The position numbers were made by a program, and so were the translations under genes. Shown here in pieces: positions 19,701 to 26,731 of a DNA stretch of 64,000 nt; position 1 is the first letter of the stretch, and every line of letters begins with the position of its first letter. Origin of the DNA: HGM04593 sp045613945 (GTDB taxonomy: Bacteria; Bacteroidota; Bacteroidia; Bacteroidales; Bacteroidaceae); NCBI GenBank assembly GCA_045613945.1, contig JAZLBZ010000086.1, positions 47,571 through 111,570 of the forward strand. Direction: 5' to 3'. Under the pieces are notes generated by a model, which was given only the letters and a program-made list of their open reading frames with translations, had not been told where the DNA came from and ran no database searches.

Positions 19701-21176
19701 GACAGCGTGAGCATAAAGGTTACAATCACAGCCAAGCAGAAGAATGGAGAGCGCAGCAAGTTTGCAAAGGCCATGCAGTACCCTACCCGTTTCCTGATGA
19801 TGGTGCGCAGCGCATCGTTCAACTACACCAATGCATACGCAATGAACCTGCCGGGATTCATGCCAAATGCGGGCGACATCTTCGGACAGAACAAGGTTAA
19901 TGGTATGTACGCCCCCGGACTTGACTTTGCATTCGGCTTCATAGGCGACAGTTATCTTGAGAAAGCACAGAGACGGAACTGGCTGCTGCGCAGCGACAGC
20001 ATTGCATCAATGGCCACATCCACCGCAGCCGAGGACCTGCAGGCAAAGGTTACCCTGGAGCCATTCAGGGACTTCAAGATTGACCTCAACGCAAGCTGGA
20101 CACGCAACCAGAGCAAGAGCATTCAGTTCATGTATGACGGAATGCCAACAAACGAGTCGGGCGGTTTCTCAATGACCACAATCACCATAGGCACATCGTT
20201 CGGCGGTGGCAGCGCAAAGAACAACTACCAGTCCAATGTCTATGACAAGTTCATCGGCAATCTCGACAAGAACCGCCAGGGACTTGAGAATATATACAAG
20301 GATACCGAATACCCTGTATCAAGCAGCCTTGCAGGACAGAAGTATGACCCTGCAAACGGTGGGGTGGACATCTATTCGGCCGATGTGATGATACCATCGT
20401 TCCTCGATGCCTACACCGGCATTGGCGGCAACAGCATATTCCCCAACATGCTGCGCATGCTGCCAAACTGGAAAATCAAGTACTCGGGACTCTCAAAACT
20501 GCCGTTCCTTGAGAAGTACTTCAAGAGCGTGAACCTTGAGCATGGCTACAAGAGCGTCTATGCAGTAGGAGCATACAGCACGTATGCCACATACATGGAG
20601 TATAGCAAGGGAATAGGCTTTGTGAACAGCACATCCACCGGCCTGCCAATGCCAAGCAGCCGCTACAACATTGGTGCAGTCTCAGTGAACGAGAGTTTCT
20701 CGCCGCTCATCGGCCTTGATGTCACAACCAACTACAACCTCACCATTGGCGCAAAGTTCATCCAGTCGAGAATGATTAACCTGAGCCTCACCGCAATACA
20801 GATGGTTGAGACACAGAACCAGGAGATTGCGTTTAACATCGGCTACAAGATTCTTGACCTTAAACTCTTTGGCGGCGGCAAGAAGGCAAGCAAGAGCAAG
20901 CAGAAGAACAGCGGCAACGACATCAACATACGTGCCGACTTCTCGTTCAAGAACCAGTCGTCAATATGCCGCAGCATAGACAAGGGAACAACACAGGCAA
21001 CAAGCGGCAACAAGTCGTTCAACTACTCTGTGACCGCCGACTACGCCTATAGCAAGACACTCTCCTTCAGCCTCTACTTTGACCGTCAGGAGACAATACC
21101 GCTCATTTCAACAACCTCATACCCCACCACCACTACAGATTTTGGTGTAAGCATGAAGTTCTCACTTACAAAATAA
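13797..21176 (+). CDS. sprA: SprA/Sov, outer-membrane translocon of the type IX secretion system
   Basis: At 2459 residues it is the largest gene in the window and matches the usual size of SprA (Sov in Porphyromonas). It begins with a signal peptide (residues 1-20, ending ILAQG). Recognisable features are the early FRKKNYEAWENLQKKD segment, very long beta-rich repeats expected for a 36-strand barrel, and the terminal strand TTDFGVSMKFSLTK ending in a barrel-type C-terminus. Role: the channel through which T9SS cargo crosses the outer membrane; in gliding species it is also needed for motility. The frame is intact. Two likely cargoes with T9SS-type C-terminal domains are encoded at 28337-30286 and 58006-61467. 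Other T9SS genes (gldKLMN, porU/V) are not in the window. Confidence 0.95.
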   Translation: MGKRTFVLLTLLFATMTILAQGSVRSDSIRKSIRGRNKAAGSTETVQDTVNARFPISEITPTTIDDLQKRPLDLKKPANIVTDTIYNEADSTYLLSTRLGDSMLSAPILLTPSEYAKWQERNSMNRFFRKKNYEAWENLQKKDKFDFTDMHFDLGPAEKIFGPGGVRVKTQGNAELKIGYSIQTIDNPALPSRSRVTNSFDFDEKINLNVRGSVGDKMNMDFNYNTEATFSYDAKKINLKYDGKEDEIIKLVEAGNVSFPTNSSLIRGASSLFGIRTDLQFGRLLLQTVISQKTSNSTVVNSKGGTQLTTFEIEITNYDENKHFFLAHYFRDNYDRSMSQLPTILSGIDISRIEVWVTNKTSDYSNPRNIVAFTDIAENHHISNPQWIANGSNAIPHNNANSLYNEMNTTYSGIRDIDQANNILGSIDGINGGADYEKLSNARLLSSSEYTLNRELGYISLKTPLRADEVLAVAYEYTYGGQTYQVGEFSSDVKESKSTLYLKLIKPNACSPENGCWDLMMKNVYSLGTRNLQSTDFKLDIYYASDSLGTNITYLPENELKGKTLLQMLGLDRLDSNNSKENPNGVFDYIQGYTVDASSGRIFFPSVEPFGSYLEKKIENSEIAKRYVFHELYNSTKTVAKQIAEKDKFYLIGEYTGSAANVIQTGSTNIPRGSVVVTAGGVTLVENSDYQVDYSSGTVTILNQNIIDAGTNVQVSLESNTLFNMQRKTVLGLNWKYDFSDDFKFGGTLMSLSEKPLTSKVDMGSEPLNNFLWGFNMSWKKQSQWLTNIIDWLPLISCTEPSSISFSAEFARLEAGTSKEVQSEASYIDDFENTENGIDISSPSQWMLSSLPHGMQYSERTNDIHTGFNRARISWYVIDPLFTRRSSSLTPAHIKSDMDQLSNHYVREVYERELYPNKESTYGESSTISLLNVTYYPNERGPYNLDTDVDFEGKLNNPAKRWGGITRQLTTTDFESANIQYIEFWLLDPFIYDQSGVGGDLYFNLGEVSEDILKDSKKFYENGLPSSSNQYEYEETVWGRVPTNTSLVYAFDNNSESRDQQDTGLNGLSSADEAKHPTYKAYLEALQGRVRQEVYDSIAADPAGDRYHYFRGSDYDAAQRSIIERYKYFNNTEGNSPSNSESEYSSAAKTTPDVEDANQDFTMDEYESFFQYKISLSPEEMQVGRNYITDKRTVTSKLRNGNTESVDWYKFRIPIDEYEKTVGSIRDFTSIRFIRMYMTNFQKPVTLRFATMRLVRGDWRPYLQPIASKNNTAPTVSGEFTTSAVSIEEHGDRKPVNYVLPPGVTRIIDPSQPQLRQDNEQALALNVNNLGSKESRAVYKKSNLDIRQYERIQLFIHAEAPEIDATHLKNNDLSLFVRLGSDYKSNYYEYEVPLTITPHGSYDGNSTAAATIVWPQENMIDIPLSKLSDIKIRRNTLRNSNAEGVTNTTIYSEYDSDMPKNRISVIGSPSLGQVKVMMIGVRNNSSGNKSAIVWVNEMRLTGFNNKSGWAAQGNLNLKFSDLGSFAAQGKIETAGFGGLEEKLASRRTDDHYRYSLTGTMDLGRLLPRSFKVSVPTYYSFTEEVTSPLYSPFDTDLDFDDVLDTYDDAGKDSLKNVAEVHSVMRNFSVSNAKVNISSKTPMPYDPANLSFSFSHAATNNSGSTISWENRINWKASLSYNYSSPIKTWKPFGKIKNKSKWLKIFKEWGVNPLPQSLALNTDMTRAYHELQRLDLQSMGGNSEIPLTFSQQFNWNRSMAIKWDPTTNLRMNLNTGTNAEVEEPFLPVNKERYPTEYAVWKDSVKHSLLRFGEPLSYQQSFTASYTLPLNKFPLFEWLTADASYSGTYNWMRGNSVAGVNVGNNIANKRNITLKTSMNFEKLYNLIPYLEETNKRFAGGNKKQKSSKSRKPKVEKAKPFTKEVRLSTDTTTTLTHNLKNKKLEVIARTKKGEAYKLKYKVLDENKILIKNQDSVSIKVTITAKQKNGERSKFAKAMQYPTRFLMMVRSASFNYTNAYAMNLPGFMPNAGDIFGQNKVNGMYAPGLDFAFGFIGDSYLEKAQRRNWLLRSDSIASMATSTAAEDLQAKVTLEPFRDFKIDLNASWTRNQSKSIQFMYDGMPTNESGGFSMTTITIGTSFGGGSAKNNYQSNVYDKFIGNLDKNRQGLENIYKDTEYPVSSSLAGQKYDPANGGVDIYSADVMIPSFLDAYTGIGGNSIFPNMLRMLPNWKIKYSGLSKLPFLEKYFKSVNLEHGYKSVYAVGAYSTYATYMEYSKGIGFVNSTSTGLPMPSSRYNIGAVSVNESFSPLIGLDVTTNYNLTIGAKFIQSRMINLSLTAIQMVETQNQEIAFNIGYKILDLKLFGGGKKASKSKQKNSGNDINIRADFSFKNQSSICRSIDKGTTQATSGNKSFNYSVTADYAYSKTLSFSLYFDRQETIPLISTTSYPTTTTDFGVSMKFSLTK

Positions 21177-21189
21177 ATAAGGATATAAT

Positions 21190-21666
21190 ATGAAAAAATA
21201 CATCTTGATAGCACTTATTGCCACATTGCCGCTAATCTCCTTTGCACAGAAACGCATTGTTGTATCAAAGAAAGCACTGACGCTATGTGTCATAAACGAG
21301 AAGAACGACACCCTGTTCCAGCGCCCCATAGCCTGCGGAACTAACTACGGCAACAAGACAATGATTGGTGACAAGAAGACTCCTGAGGGCGAATTCAAAA
21401 TAAAGATGATGTACGATGCCAGGACATGGAAGCACGACTTTGGCGACGGCGCAGGCGTGCGTGAGGGTGCATACGGCCCGCTATTCTTCAGGCTCGACGT
21501 GCCCGGCTACAACGACATTGGCATTCATGGCACCATCTTCCCCGAGAGTATAGGCACCCGCAGCAGCGAGGGATGCGTGCGAATGAGGAATGAGGACATC
21601 AAGGCACTCTACAAGTACTGCTATGTGGGGATGAAGGTAATCATAGAACCGGATGAGACAAAATAA
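21190..21666 (+). CDS. L,D-transpeptidase (YkuD fold), exported
   Basis: A 158-residue protein with a signal peptide (residues 1-19, LISFAQ). The YkuD catalytic motif is complete: His113 in IGIHGT and Cys129 in RSSEGCVRM. The family makes 3-3 peptidoglycan cross-links or attaches proteins to peptidoglycan; this short version has only the catalytic domain. It starts 13 bases after sprA behind an AAGGA ribosome binding site, so it is probably the last gene of the ruvA-sprA unit. A wall-remodelling role that helps place the very large SprA complex is speculative. Confidence 0.9.
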   Translation: MKKYILIALIATLPLISFAQKRIVVSKKALTLCVINEKNDTLFQRPIACGTNYGNKTMIGDKKTPEGEFKIKMMYDARTWKHDFGDGAGVREGAYGPLFFRLDVPGYNDIGIHGTIFPESIGTRSSEGCVRMRNEDIKALYKYCYVGMKVIIEPDETK

Positions 21667-21670
21667 ACAT

Positions 21671-21704
21671 CAAGCCCTCTTGGAACAGGTTCCAAGAGGG
21701 CTTG
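21671..21704. terminator. Perfect 15-bp hairpin between the transpeptidase gene and the tRNA
   Basis: Arms at 21671-21685 and 21690-21704 are perfectly complementary with a 4-base loop. It abuts the 3' end of the minus-strand tRNA and lies four bases after the transpeptidase stop, so it can end both convergent transcripts. On the minus strand a T-rich stretch follows. Confidence 0.7.
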
Positions 21705-21776
21705 TACCTCGGTCGGGAATCGAACCCGAATCTAATCTTTAGGAGAGACTTATTCTATCCATTGAACTACCAAGGC
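21705..21776 (-). tRNA. tRNA-Arg (anticodon CCT)
   Basis: The minus strand folds as a complete cloverleaf of 72 bases without CCA. The acceptor arm is GCCTTGG with CCGAGGT (one G-T closing pair), followed by A73. The D arm is GTTC...GAAT, the anticodon stem AGTCT/AGATT with loop CTCCTAA, and the T arm TCGGG-TTCGATT-CCCGA. The anticodon CCT reads AGG (arginine). tRNA genes often serve as integration sites, but no integrase or att repeat is visible here. Confidence 0.92.
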
Positions 21777-21832
21777 TTCCATTATCCGGGTACGCAGTTT
21801 GTTACCAAACGTGTTTCCCGGAATTTTCACCG

Positions 21833-21840
21833 CGAAGATA
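21833..21840 (-). promoter_or_regulatory. -7 box of the tRNA-Arg gene
   Basis: On the minus strand this reads TATCTTCG, one mismatch from TAnnTTTG, with CTTG twenty bases further upstream as a -33 element. It lies 57 bases before the tRNA. Confidence 0.35.
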
Positions 21841-22001
21841 CAACAATTATTCGCAAACATCAAGTGCTTGGCTGCTTTTTTCTTTCAAAACACAAGCAAC
21901 ACAACTCTTTGAGCCTGTTTAATATATTTTAATACGGATTTTGGAAACGCTTATGAATAAATGTATTATATTCGCGTCCAAACCGACAAACATTCCACCT
22001 A

Positions 22002-22802
22002 ATGAGAGCCATATTTTCATTGACACTACTGTTCATTGCCATTGCCATAAAGGCACAGGGCTACAGCAGCATCTGCCAGAAAGGTATTGGATACATCAAG
22101 GAAAACGACTATGTAAAAGCCGTCACATGTTTTGAAGAGGCAGTAAAGAACAGTTCCAGCAATAACGAAAGAATTTACGCACTTGCCAACCTGGCCTACT
22201 CATACCAGATGCTGGGAGACCTTCCCAAAGCATTGAAAGAGTATGACAAGGCACTGGACATTTCACCAGGCGAACTCACGCTCCTGCAACAGCGCGCCAA
22301 CATCTATCTCCAGTTAGACAGCATTGGCCCTGCGCTCAAGGACTATAATGAGTTGCTCAAGCACGAACCAAGCAACACCGGTGCCCTGCTGTGCAGAGCA
22401 CACATATATACTAATACGGGAGAACACAAAAAGGCTTGGGACGACTACAAGCGCCTGCAGCAATGGATACCGGACAATTTGAGCGTGCGTCTTGGCATTG
22501 CAATGCTCTACCAGAAAGAAAAGCGCTACGACGAGTGCCATATGATACTCTCGGCAATGATTGAAGAGAACCCAAGCATTGCAGAACTGCATATTGCCCG
22601 CAGCAACCTTGAAAGGGAACGCGGGCACAACGAACTGGCAATGATTGATTTGGAGAGAGCCATAGAACTGGACCCCGACAATGCCAACAACTACATTCTT
22701 CAGGCAATCATCTATGAGAAGATGGGCAAGAAGGAGGCCGCACGCAAATGCCGCGAAAAGGCAATTCTGCTTGGAGCCGACAAAAGTGCCATCAAGTTCT
22801 GA
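22002..22802 (+). CDS. Exported TPR-repeat protein
   Basis: A 266-residue protein with an N-terminal signal peptide (residues 1-18, IAIAIKAQG) followed by five to six tetratricopeptide repeats; good examples are LANLAYSYQMLGDLPKALKEY and the final IIYEKMGKKEAARKC. TPR arrays are protein-interaction scaffolds, here in the periplasm or bound to a membrane. No enzymatic domain is visible. The gene has its own upstream region after the tRNA and is separated by 139 bases of A/T-rich sequence from the AraC-type gene, so it is probably transcribed alone. Partner unknown. Confidence 0.85.
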   Translation: MRAIFSLTLLFIAIAIKAQGYSSICQKGIGYIKENDYVKAVTCFEEAVKNSSSNNERIYALANLAYSYQMLGDLPKALKEYDKALDISPGELTLLQQRANIYLQLDSIGPALKDYNELLKHEPSNTGALLCRAHIYTNTGEHKKAWDDYKRLQQWIPDNLSVRLGIAMLYQKEKRYDECHMILSAMIEENPSIAELHIARSNLERERGHNELAMIDLERAIELDPDNANNYILQAIIYEKMGKKEAARKCREKAILLGADKSAIKF

Positions 22803-22910
22803 GCGCGCAATCGTTTGTAAAAAATATTTACAAGTACTCTCCCCTCTGCAAAAAATAGGTAAAAACTGAACAAAAAAGATAAAAAAACTTTTTTTTACAA
22901 AATTTGGTTG

Positions 22911-22918
22911 TACATTTG
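22911..22918 (+). promoter_or_regulatory. -7 box of the AraC-type/AlkD-like operon
   Basis: TACATTTG is a perfect TAnnTTTG match, 24 bases before the ATG at 22942, preceded by long A and T runs that could act as an UP-like element. Confidence 0.5.
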
Positions 22919-22941
22919 GGAAAACATTGAAAGCAACCATT

Positions 22942-23376
22942 ATGGCAGAGAGTACATCAAACCCTTACAACATAAGGGAGAAACAGGAGAAGAATGCGGC
23001 ATACCGCTCGCTGATTCGCGCCGAACTGGCCGACGAGTTGTATGACAAGATTCTCAACATAATAATTATAGGTAAACGCTACCGCGACAAGGATTTCTCG
23101 GCAAAGGAACTGGCTGTGGAACTCGGCACAAATACAAGATACATCTCGGCAGTCATCAATTCACGTTTCAACACAAACTTCTCGTGCCTTGTGAACGAAT
23201 ACCGCATCAAGGAGGCACAGCACAGGCTCACCGACAAGCGTTTTCAGGAGATGACCATTGAGGAGATTGGCAAGATTGTTGGTTTTGCCAACCGCCAGTC
23301 GTTCTACGCATCATTCTACCGCGTTGTTGGCGAAACGCCCAACAACTACCGTCGCAAACACACAATAGCCAAGTAA
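22942..23376 (+). CDS. AraC-type helix-turn-helix regulator, DNA-binding domain only
   Basis: I chose the ATG at 22942 (MAESTSNPY); the only earlier possibility is a TTG at 22927. The 144-residue protein holds the two HTH motifs of the AraC/XylS family (FSAKELAVELGTNTRYISAVI and MTIEEIGKIVGFANRQSFYASF, ending TPNNYRR) after a short helical lead, with no sensor or ligand-binding domain. It is thus a regulator whose input is not encoded in the same chain. The alkylation-repair-like gene starts seven bases after its stop, so the pair forms an operon; the regulator may control itself and that gene. Confidence 0.87.
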   Translation: MAESTSNPYNIREKQEKNAAYRSLIRAELADELYDKILNIIIIGKRYRDKDFSAKELAVELGTNTRYISAVINSRFNTNFSCLVNEYRIKEAQHRLTDKRFQEMTIEEIGKIVGFANRQSFYASFYRVVGETPNNYRRKHTIAK

Positions 23377-23382
23377 CAGAGA

Positions 23383-24033
23383 ATGGAGCAGAATATACTC
23401 GACGAAGTACGTGATATAAAGAAATCGCTTCGCCTTGCGATGAACGGTGTTGTGTCGACACTGCAGCGCCGTCAGGGACTTGACTACAAGATTAATTTCG
23501 GCGTTGAAATACCGCGCCTGAAAGGTATTGCCGATGCGCACGCCAAGAGCAGGGAACTTGCCACAGCACTTTGGCAGGACAACATCAGGGAGTGCAAGAT
23601 GCTTGCAATAATGCTCATGCCACAGGAGGGTTTCGGCGAAGTTGCCGAGGAGTGGATTGGCAGCACAAGGTTCACCGAGATTGCCGACCATCTTGCCATG
23701 CACCTGCTGTGCCGGTTGCCCGATGCTTGGAATAAGGCACTACAATGGTGCGCAAGGACCGAAGGCATGTACCGCTACTGTGGCTATATGACAATATCCC
23801 ACCTTGTGAGACGCGGCATAGAGCCAACACCCGAGCAAGAAGCAGAACTTTTCTGCAGCACAATTGCCATAAACAGCAACAACGAGCATGACCTGGCTGC
23901 CCGATGTGCGCTGAATGCCCTGTTGAACCACCTCGACCGCACACCGGGTGCAGCGACAAGGCTAAAGGCAGCAATTAGCAATAACGCAACACTCCCGGCA
24001 GGGGTAGAGGCACTGCTCGAAGGATTTGAATAG
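23383..24033 (+). CDS. DNA alkylation repair protein-like (AlkD/HEAT fold)
   Basis: A 216-residue all-helical protein resembling the PF08713 DNA alkylation repair family, whose members use HEAT-like repeats to find and excise N3/N7-alkylpurines. Supporting segments are the early VEIPRLKGIADAHAKS and LATALWQDNIRECKMLAIML stretches, which match the AlkD helical repeats, and WAR-like positions such as LQWCARTEGM. The family call rests on the overall pattern, and catalytic competence cannot be confirmed. It is encoded directly after the AraC-type regulator and ends at a strong terminator. Confidence 0.75.
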   Translation: MEQNILDEVRDIKKSLRLAMNGVVSTLQRRQGLDYKINFGVEIPRLKGIADAHAKSRELATALWQDNIRECKMLAIMLMPQEGFGEVAEEWIGSTRFTEIADHLAMHLLCRLPDAWNKALQWCARTEGMYRYCGYMTISHLVRRGIEPTPEQEAELFCSTIAINSNNEHDLAARCALNALLNHLDRTPGAATRLKAAISNNATLPAGVEALLEGFE

Positions 24034-24038
24034 TATAC

Positions 24039-24066
24039 AAAAGGCGTGACTGACACGCCTTTTGCT
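24039..24066 (+). terminator. Intrinsic terminator after the AlkD-like gene
   Basis: AAAAGGCGTG at 24039-24048 pairs with CACGCCTTTT at 24054-24063, a 10-bp stem ending in T residues, five bases after the stop codon. Confidence 0.8.
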
Positions 24067-24150
24067 TGTTTATGACACGGCAGTTTTGTTTATTTCCTGT
24101 TTTTATGGAAATTTAAACCCATTTATCTATTATAATACAAAAATAAACGG

Positions 24151-24173
24151 TAACTTTGTATGTTGTAAGTTTG
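24151..24173 (+). promoter_or_regulatory. Two candidate -7 boxes upstream of fur
   Basis: TAACTTTG at 24151-24158 and TAAGTTTG at 24166-24173 both fit TAnnTTTG, 15 bases apart. No clear -33 element is seen for either. The leader from here to the ATG at 24235 is about 60-80 bases. Confidence 0.4.
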
Positions 24174-24234
24174 GCGTGCTACCGTGTCAAATGCGTACAG
24201 ATGTTTTACACGGCGCCCGCAAAGATGGGAAAGT

Positions 24235-24711
24235 ATGGACAATAGCAAGATTGTGGAAGTTGCGAACCAGATATTTACGGAATATCTGAAGGAGAACAGA
24301 TGCAGGCGAACCCCGGAGCGTTTTGCTATCCTTGATGCGATATACTCAATCAACGGCAGTTTTGAGGTAAAGGAACTTATGGAGCACCTCGAGGAGAGCC
24401 TCAAGTTCCGCGTGAGCCGTGCAACAATATACAACACCATTACAATGCTTATAAAGGCCAACCTTGTTGCCCACCACCAGTTCGGCACAGTATCAAAGTA
24501 CGAGAAGTGCTATGGAACAGAAAAGGCATATACAATATGCACCAAATGCGGCAAAGTGACAGAGTTGAACAATTTGAACATAACGGAGAATATAACAGAA
24601 AATATAAAGAAATTTCATTTAACCCATTACTCGCTGCACCTTTACGGGCTCTGCAACAAGTGCCACCAGGCAATGAGGAGACGAAAGGCAAAGCTTACAA
24701 AAAGTAAATAA
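24235..24711 (+). CDS. Fur-family metalloregulator
   Basis: I take the ATG at 24235 (MDNSKIVEV) behind a GGGAAAG-type ribosome binding site; a GTG at 24184 would add 17 residues unlike the family. The 158-residue protein has the Fur winged helix (CRRTPERFAILDAI, VSRATIYNTITML) and the dimerisation domain with the zinc-binding pairs CTKCGK and CNKCH. It could sense Fe, Zn, Mn or peroxide; the sequence does not decide. purA starts two bases after its stop, so the two genes are co-transcribed and probably translationally coupled. From memory this order recurs in other Bacteroidales. Confidence 0.9.
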   Translation: MDNSKIVEVANQIFTEYLKENRCRRTPERFAILDAIYSINGSFEVKELMEHLEESLKFRVSRATIYNTITMLIKANLVAHHQFGTVSKYEKCYGTEKAYTICTKCGKVTELNNLNITENITENIKKFHLTHYSLHLYGLCNKCHQAMRRRKAKLTKSK

Positions 24712-24713
24712 CA

Positions 24714-25982
24714 ATGAAACAGAACATTGACGTACTATTGGGACTCCAGTGGGGTGACGAAGGTAAAGGTAAAGTCGTTGACGTGCTAACTCCCAACTAT
24801 GATGTAGTAGCGCGCTTTCAGGGTGGCCCAAATGCCGGCCACACATTGGAATTCGATGGCAAGAAATTCGTTTTGCGCTCAATACCATCGGGTATATTCC
24901 AGGGAGGCAAGGTAAATATCATTGGTAACGGCGTGGTGCTTGACCCTGCTCTTTTCAAGGGCGAGGCCGAGAGCCTCATCGAGGCTGGCTATGACCTCAC
25001 CAAGAACCTCTACATCTCAAAGAAAGCACACCTTATCCTGCCAACACACCGCGTGCTCGACGCTGCATACGAGGCAGCCAAAGGCGATGCAAAGGTGGGC
25101 ACAACAGGCAAGGGCATTGGACCTACATACACCGACAAGATTAGCCGTAACGGCTTGCGCGTAGGTGATATTCTCGAGAACTTCGAGCAGAAATATGCAC
25201 AGGCAAAGGGCCGTCACGAGCAGATACTCAAGGATATGAACTACAGTTATGACATCACTGCAATTGAGCAGGAGTGGCTTGCAGCAGTAGAATACCTCAA
25301 GAAGTTCCGCCTCATCGACAGCGAGCAACTCATCAACGACCTGATGAACGAGGGCAAGTCAATCCTTTGTGAGGGCGCACAGGGCAGCATGCTCGACATC
25401 GACTTCGGCAGTTACCCATTCGTTACATCATCAAACACTGTGTGCGCAGGTGCCTGCACAGGCTTGGGTGTTGCCCCAAACAGAATTGGCAACGTATATG
25501 GTATCACAAAGGCATACTGCACACGCGTAGGCGCCGGCCCATTCCCAACAGAACTCTTTGACGAGGATGGCAAGGAGATGCGCGACAGAGGCCATGAGTA
25601 TGGCGCAGTGACAGGCCGCGAGCGCCGTTGCGGATGGATTGACCTTGTTGCACTCAAGTACACAATAATGATTAACGGTGTAACCCACCTTATCCTCATG
25701 AAGAGCGACGTGCTCGACACATTCCCCACCATCAAGGCTTGTATCGCATACAAGAAGAATGGCGAGACACTCACTCACCTGCCATACGACATTGAGGGCG
25801 TTGAGCCTGTATATACCGAAGTCAAGGGTTGGATGACAGACCTCACCAAACTGCGCAGCGAGGAGGAGTTGCCACAGGCATTCAAGGATTACATTGCGTT
25901 CCTGGAGAAGGAACTCGGCGTACCCGTGAAGTACCTGTCAATAGGCCCCGACCGCGACCAGACAATCACACGTTCAATTTAA
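24714..25982 (+). CDS. purA: Adenylosuccinate synthetase
   Basis: Converts IMP, GTP and aspartate to adenylosuccinate, the first step to AMP. It has 422 residues, the normal length. Diagnostic motifs are the N-terminal GTP loop LLGLQWGDEGKGKVVD, the GGPNAGHT segment, QGSMLDIDFGSYPFVTSSN and the C-terminal TTGRERRCGWIDL-like region (present as VTGRERRCGWIDL). It follows fur by two bases and is followed nine bases later by the zinc peptidase gene, giving a fur-purA-peptidase-hisS run with very short gaps. Confidence 0.97.
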   Translation: MKQNIDVLLGLQWGDEGKGKVVDVLTPNYDVVARFQGGPNAGHTLEFDGKKFVLRSIPSGIFQGGKVNIIGNGVVLDPALFKGEAESLIEAGYDLTKNLYISKKAHLILPTHRVLDAAYEAAKGDAKVGTTGKGIGPTYTDKISRNGLRVGDILENFEQKYAQAKGRHEQILKDMNYSYDITAIEQEWLAAVEYLKKFRLIDSEQLINDLMNEGKSILCEGAQGSMLDIDFGSYPFVTSSNTVCAGACTGLGVAPNRIGNVYGITKAYCTRVGAGPFPTELFDEDGKEMRDRGHEYGAVTGRERRCGWIDLVALKYTIMINGVTHLILMKSDVLDTFPTIKACIAYKKNGETLTHLPYDIEGVEPVYTEVKGWMTDLTKLRSEEELPQAFKDYIAFLEKELGVPVKYLSIGPDRDQTITRSI

Positions 25983-25991
25983 ACAGAGAAT

Positions 25992-26723
25992 ATGTTTTCA
26001 ACAGCAATAAGCTTTGCGCAATATTATGCCGACAGCGGGGTTTCACCCAACCTCACATATTGGATACTCTTTATCGGTATCTCAATCCTCAGTTACATTG
26101 TACAGGCAAACCTAAAGCGCAAATTCGAGAAATATTCCAAGATGCCGGTGGCAATGACAGGGCACGACGTTGCTGTGAAGATGCTGCACGACAATGGAAT
26201 ATATGATGTAAAGGTGACCAGCACACCGGGATTCTTGACCGACCACTACAACCCGGCAACAAAGACCGTCAACCTGAGCAAGGGCGTATACAACTCGGCA
26301 AGCATTGCAGCCGTTGCCGTCGCAGCACACGAGTGCGGACACGCCATCCAGCATGCAAGAGCATACGCTCCGCTCAAGATGCGCTCGGCATTGGTACCCA
26401 TTGTGTCATTCTCATCAAACATAATGACATGGGTGCTGCTCATTGGCATCATCACCATTGAGACAATGCCCGGACTGATGTTGGCGGGTATCATCCTGTT
26501 TGCGACAACCACCCTGTTCAGTTTTGTCACCCTCCCCGTTGAGGTCGATGCAAGCCGCAGGGCACTCGCATGGCTGCAAAGATCGGGCATCACAAACTCG
26601 GGCAACCACAAGCATGCCTGCGGAGCACTTCGCTCGGCAGCATACACATACGTAGTCGCAGCATTGTCATCACTGGCAACACTGCTCTACTACATTATGA
26701 TTTTCATGAACAGACGCGACTAA
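25992..26723 (+). CDS. Membrane zinc metallopeptidase (PF04298, YugP-like)
   Basis: A 243-residue membrane protein with an N-terminal transmembrane helix (WILFIGISILSYIVQA), the zinc-peptidase motif HECGH (His113, Glu114, His117), two central helices, and a C-terminal helix near residue 225. It matches the neutral zinc metallopeptidase group found in most Firmicutes and Bacteroidota; physiological substrates are unknown, but membrane protein quality control is commonly supposed. It sits in the fur-purA-hisS cluster with gaps of nine bases or fewer and is therefore likely expressed with housekeeping genes. Confidence 0.9.
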   Translation: MFSTAISFAQYYADSGVSPNLTYWILFIGISILSYIVQANLKRKFEKYSKMPVAMTGHDVAVKMLHDNGIYDVKVTSTPGFLTDHYNPATKTVNLSKGVYNSASIAAVAVAAHECGHAIQHARAYAPLKMRSALVPIVSFSSNIMTWVLLIGIITIETMPGLMLAGIILFATTTLFSFVTLPVEVDASRRALAWLQRSGITNSGNHKHACGALRSAAYTYVVAALSSLATLLYYIMIFMNRRD

Positions 26724-26731
26724 CACAGACA

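Noticed and set aside
21671..21776. Perfect hairpin next to a tRNA as an integration (att) site
   Set aside because: No integrase and no second copy of the tRNA end is present; the hairpin is better explained as a terminator for the convergent genes.
22802..22941. A/T-rich stretch as a replication origin
   Set aside because: No DnaA boxes or dnaA/dnaN genes; it is better read as a promoter region for the AraC-type gene.
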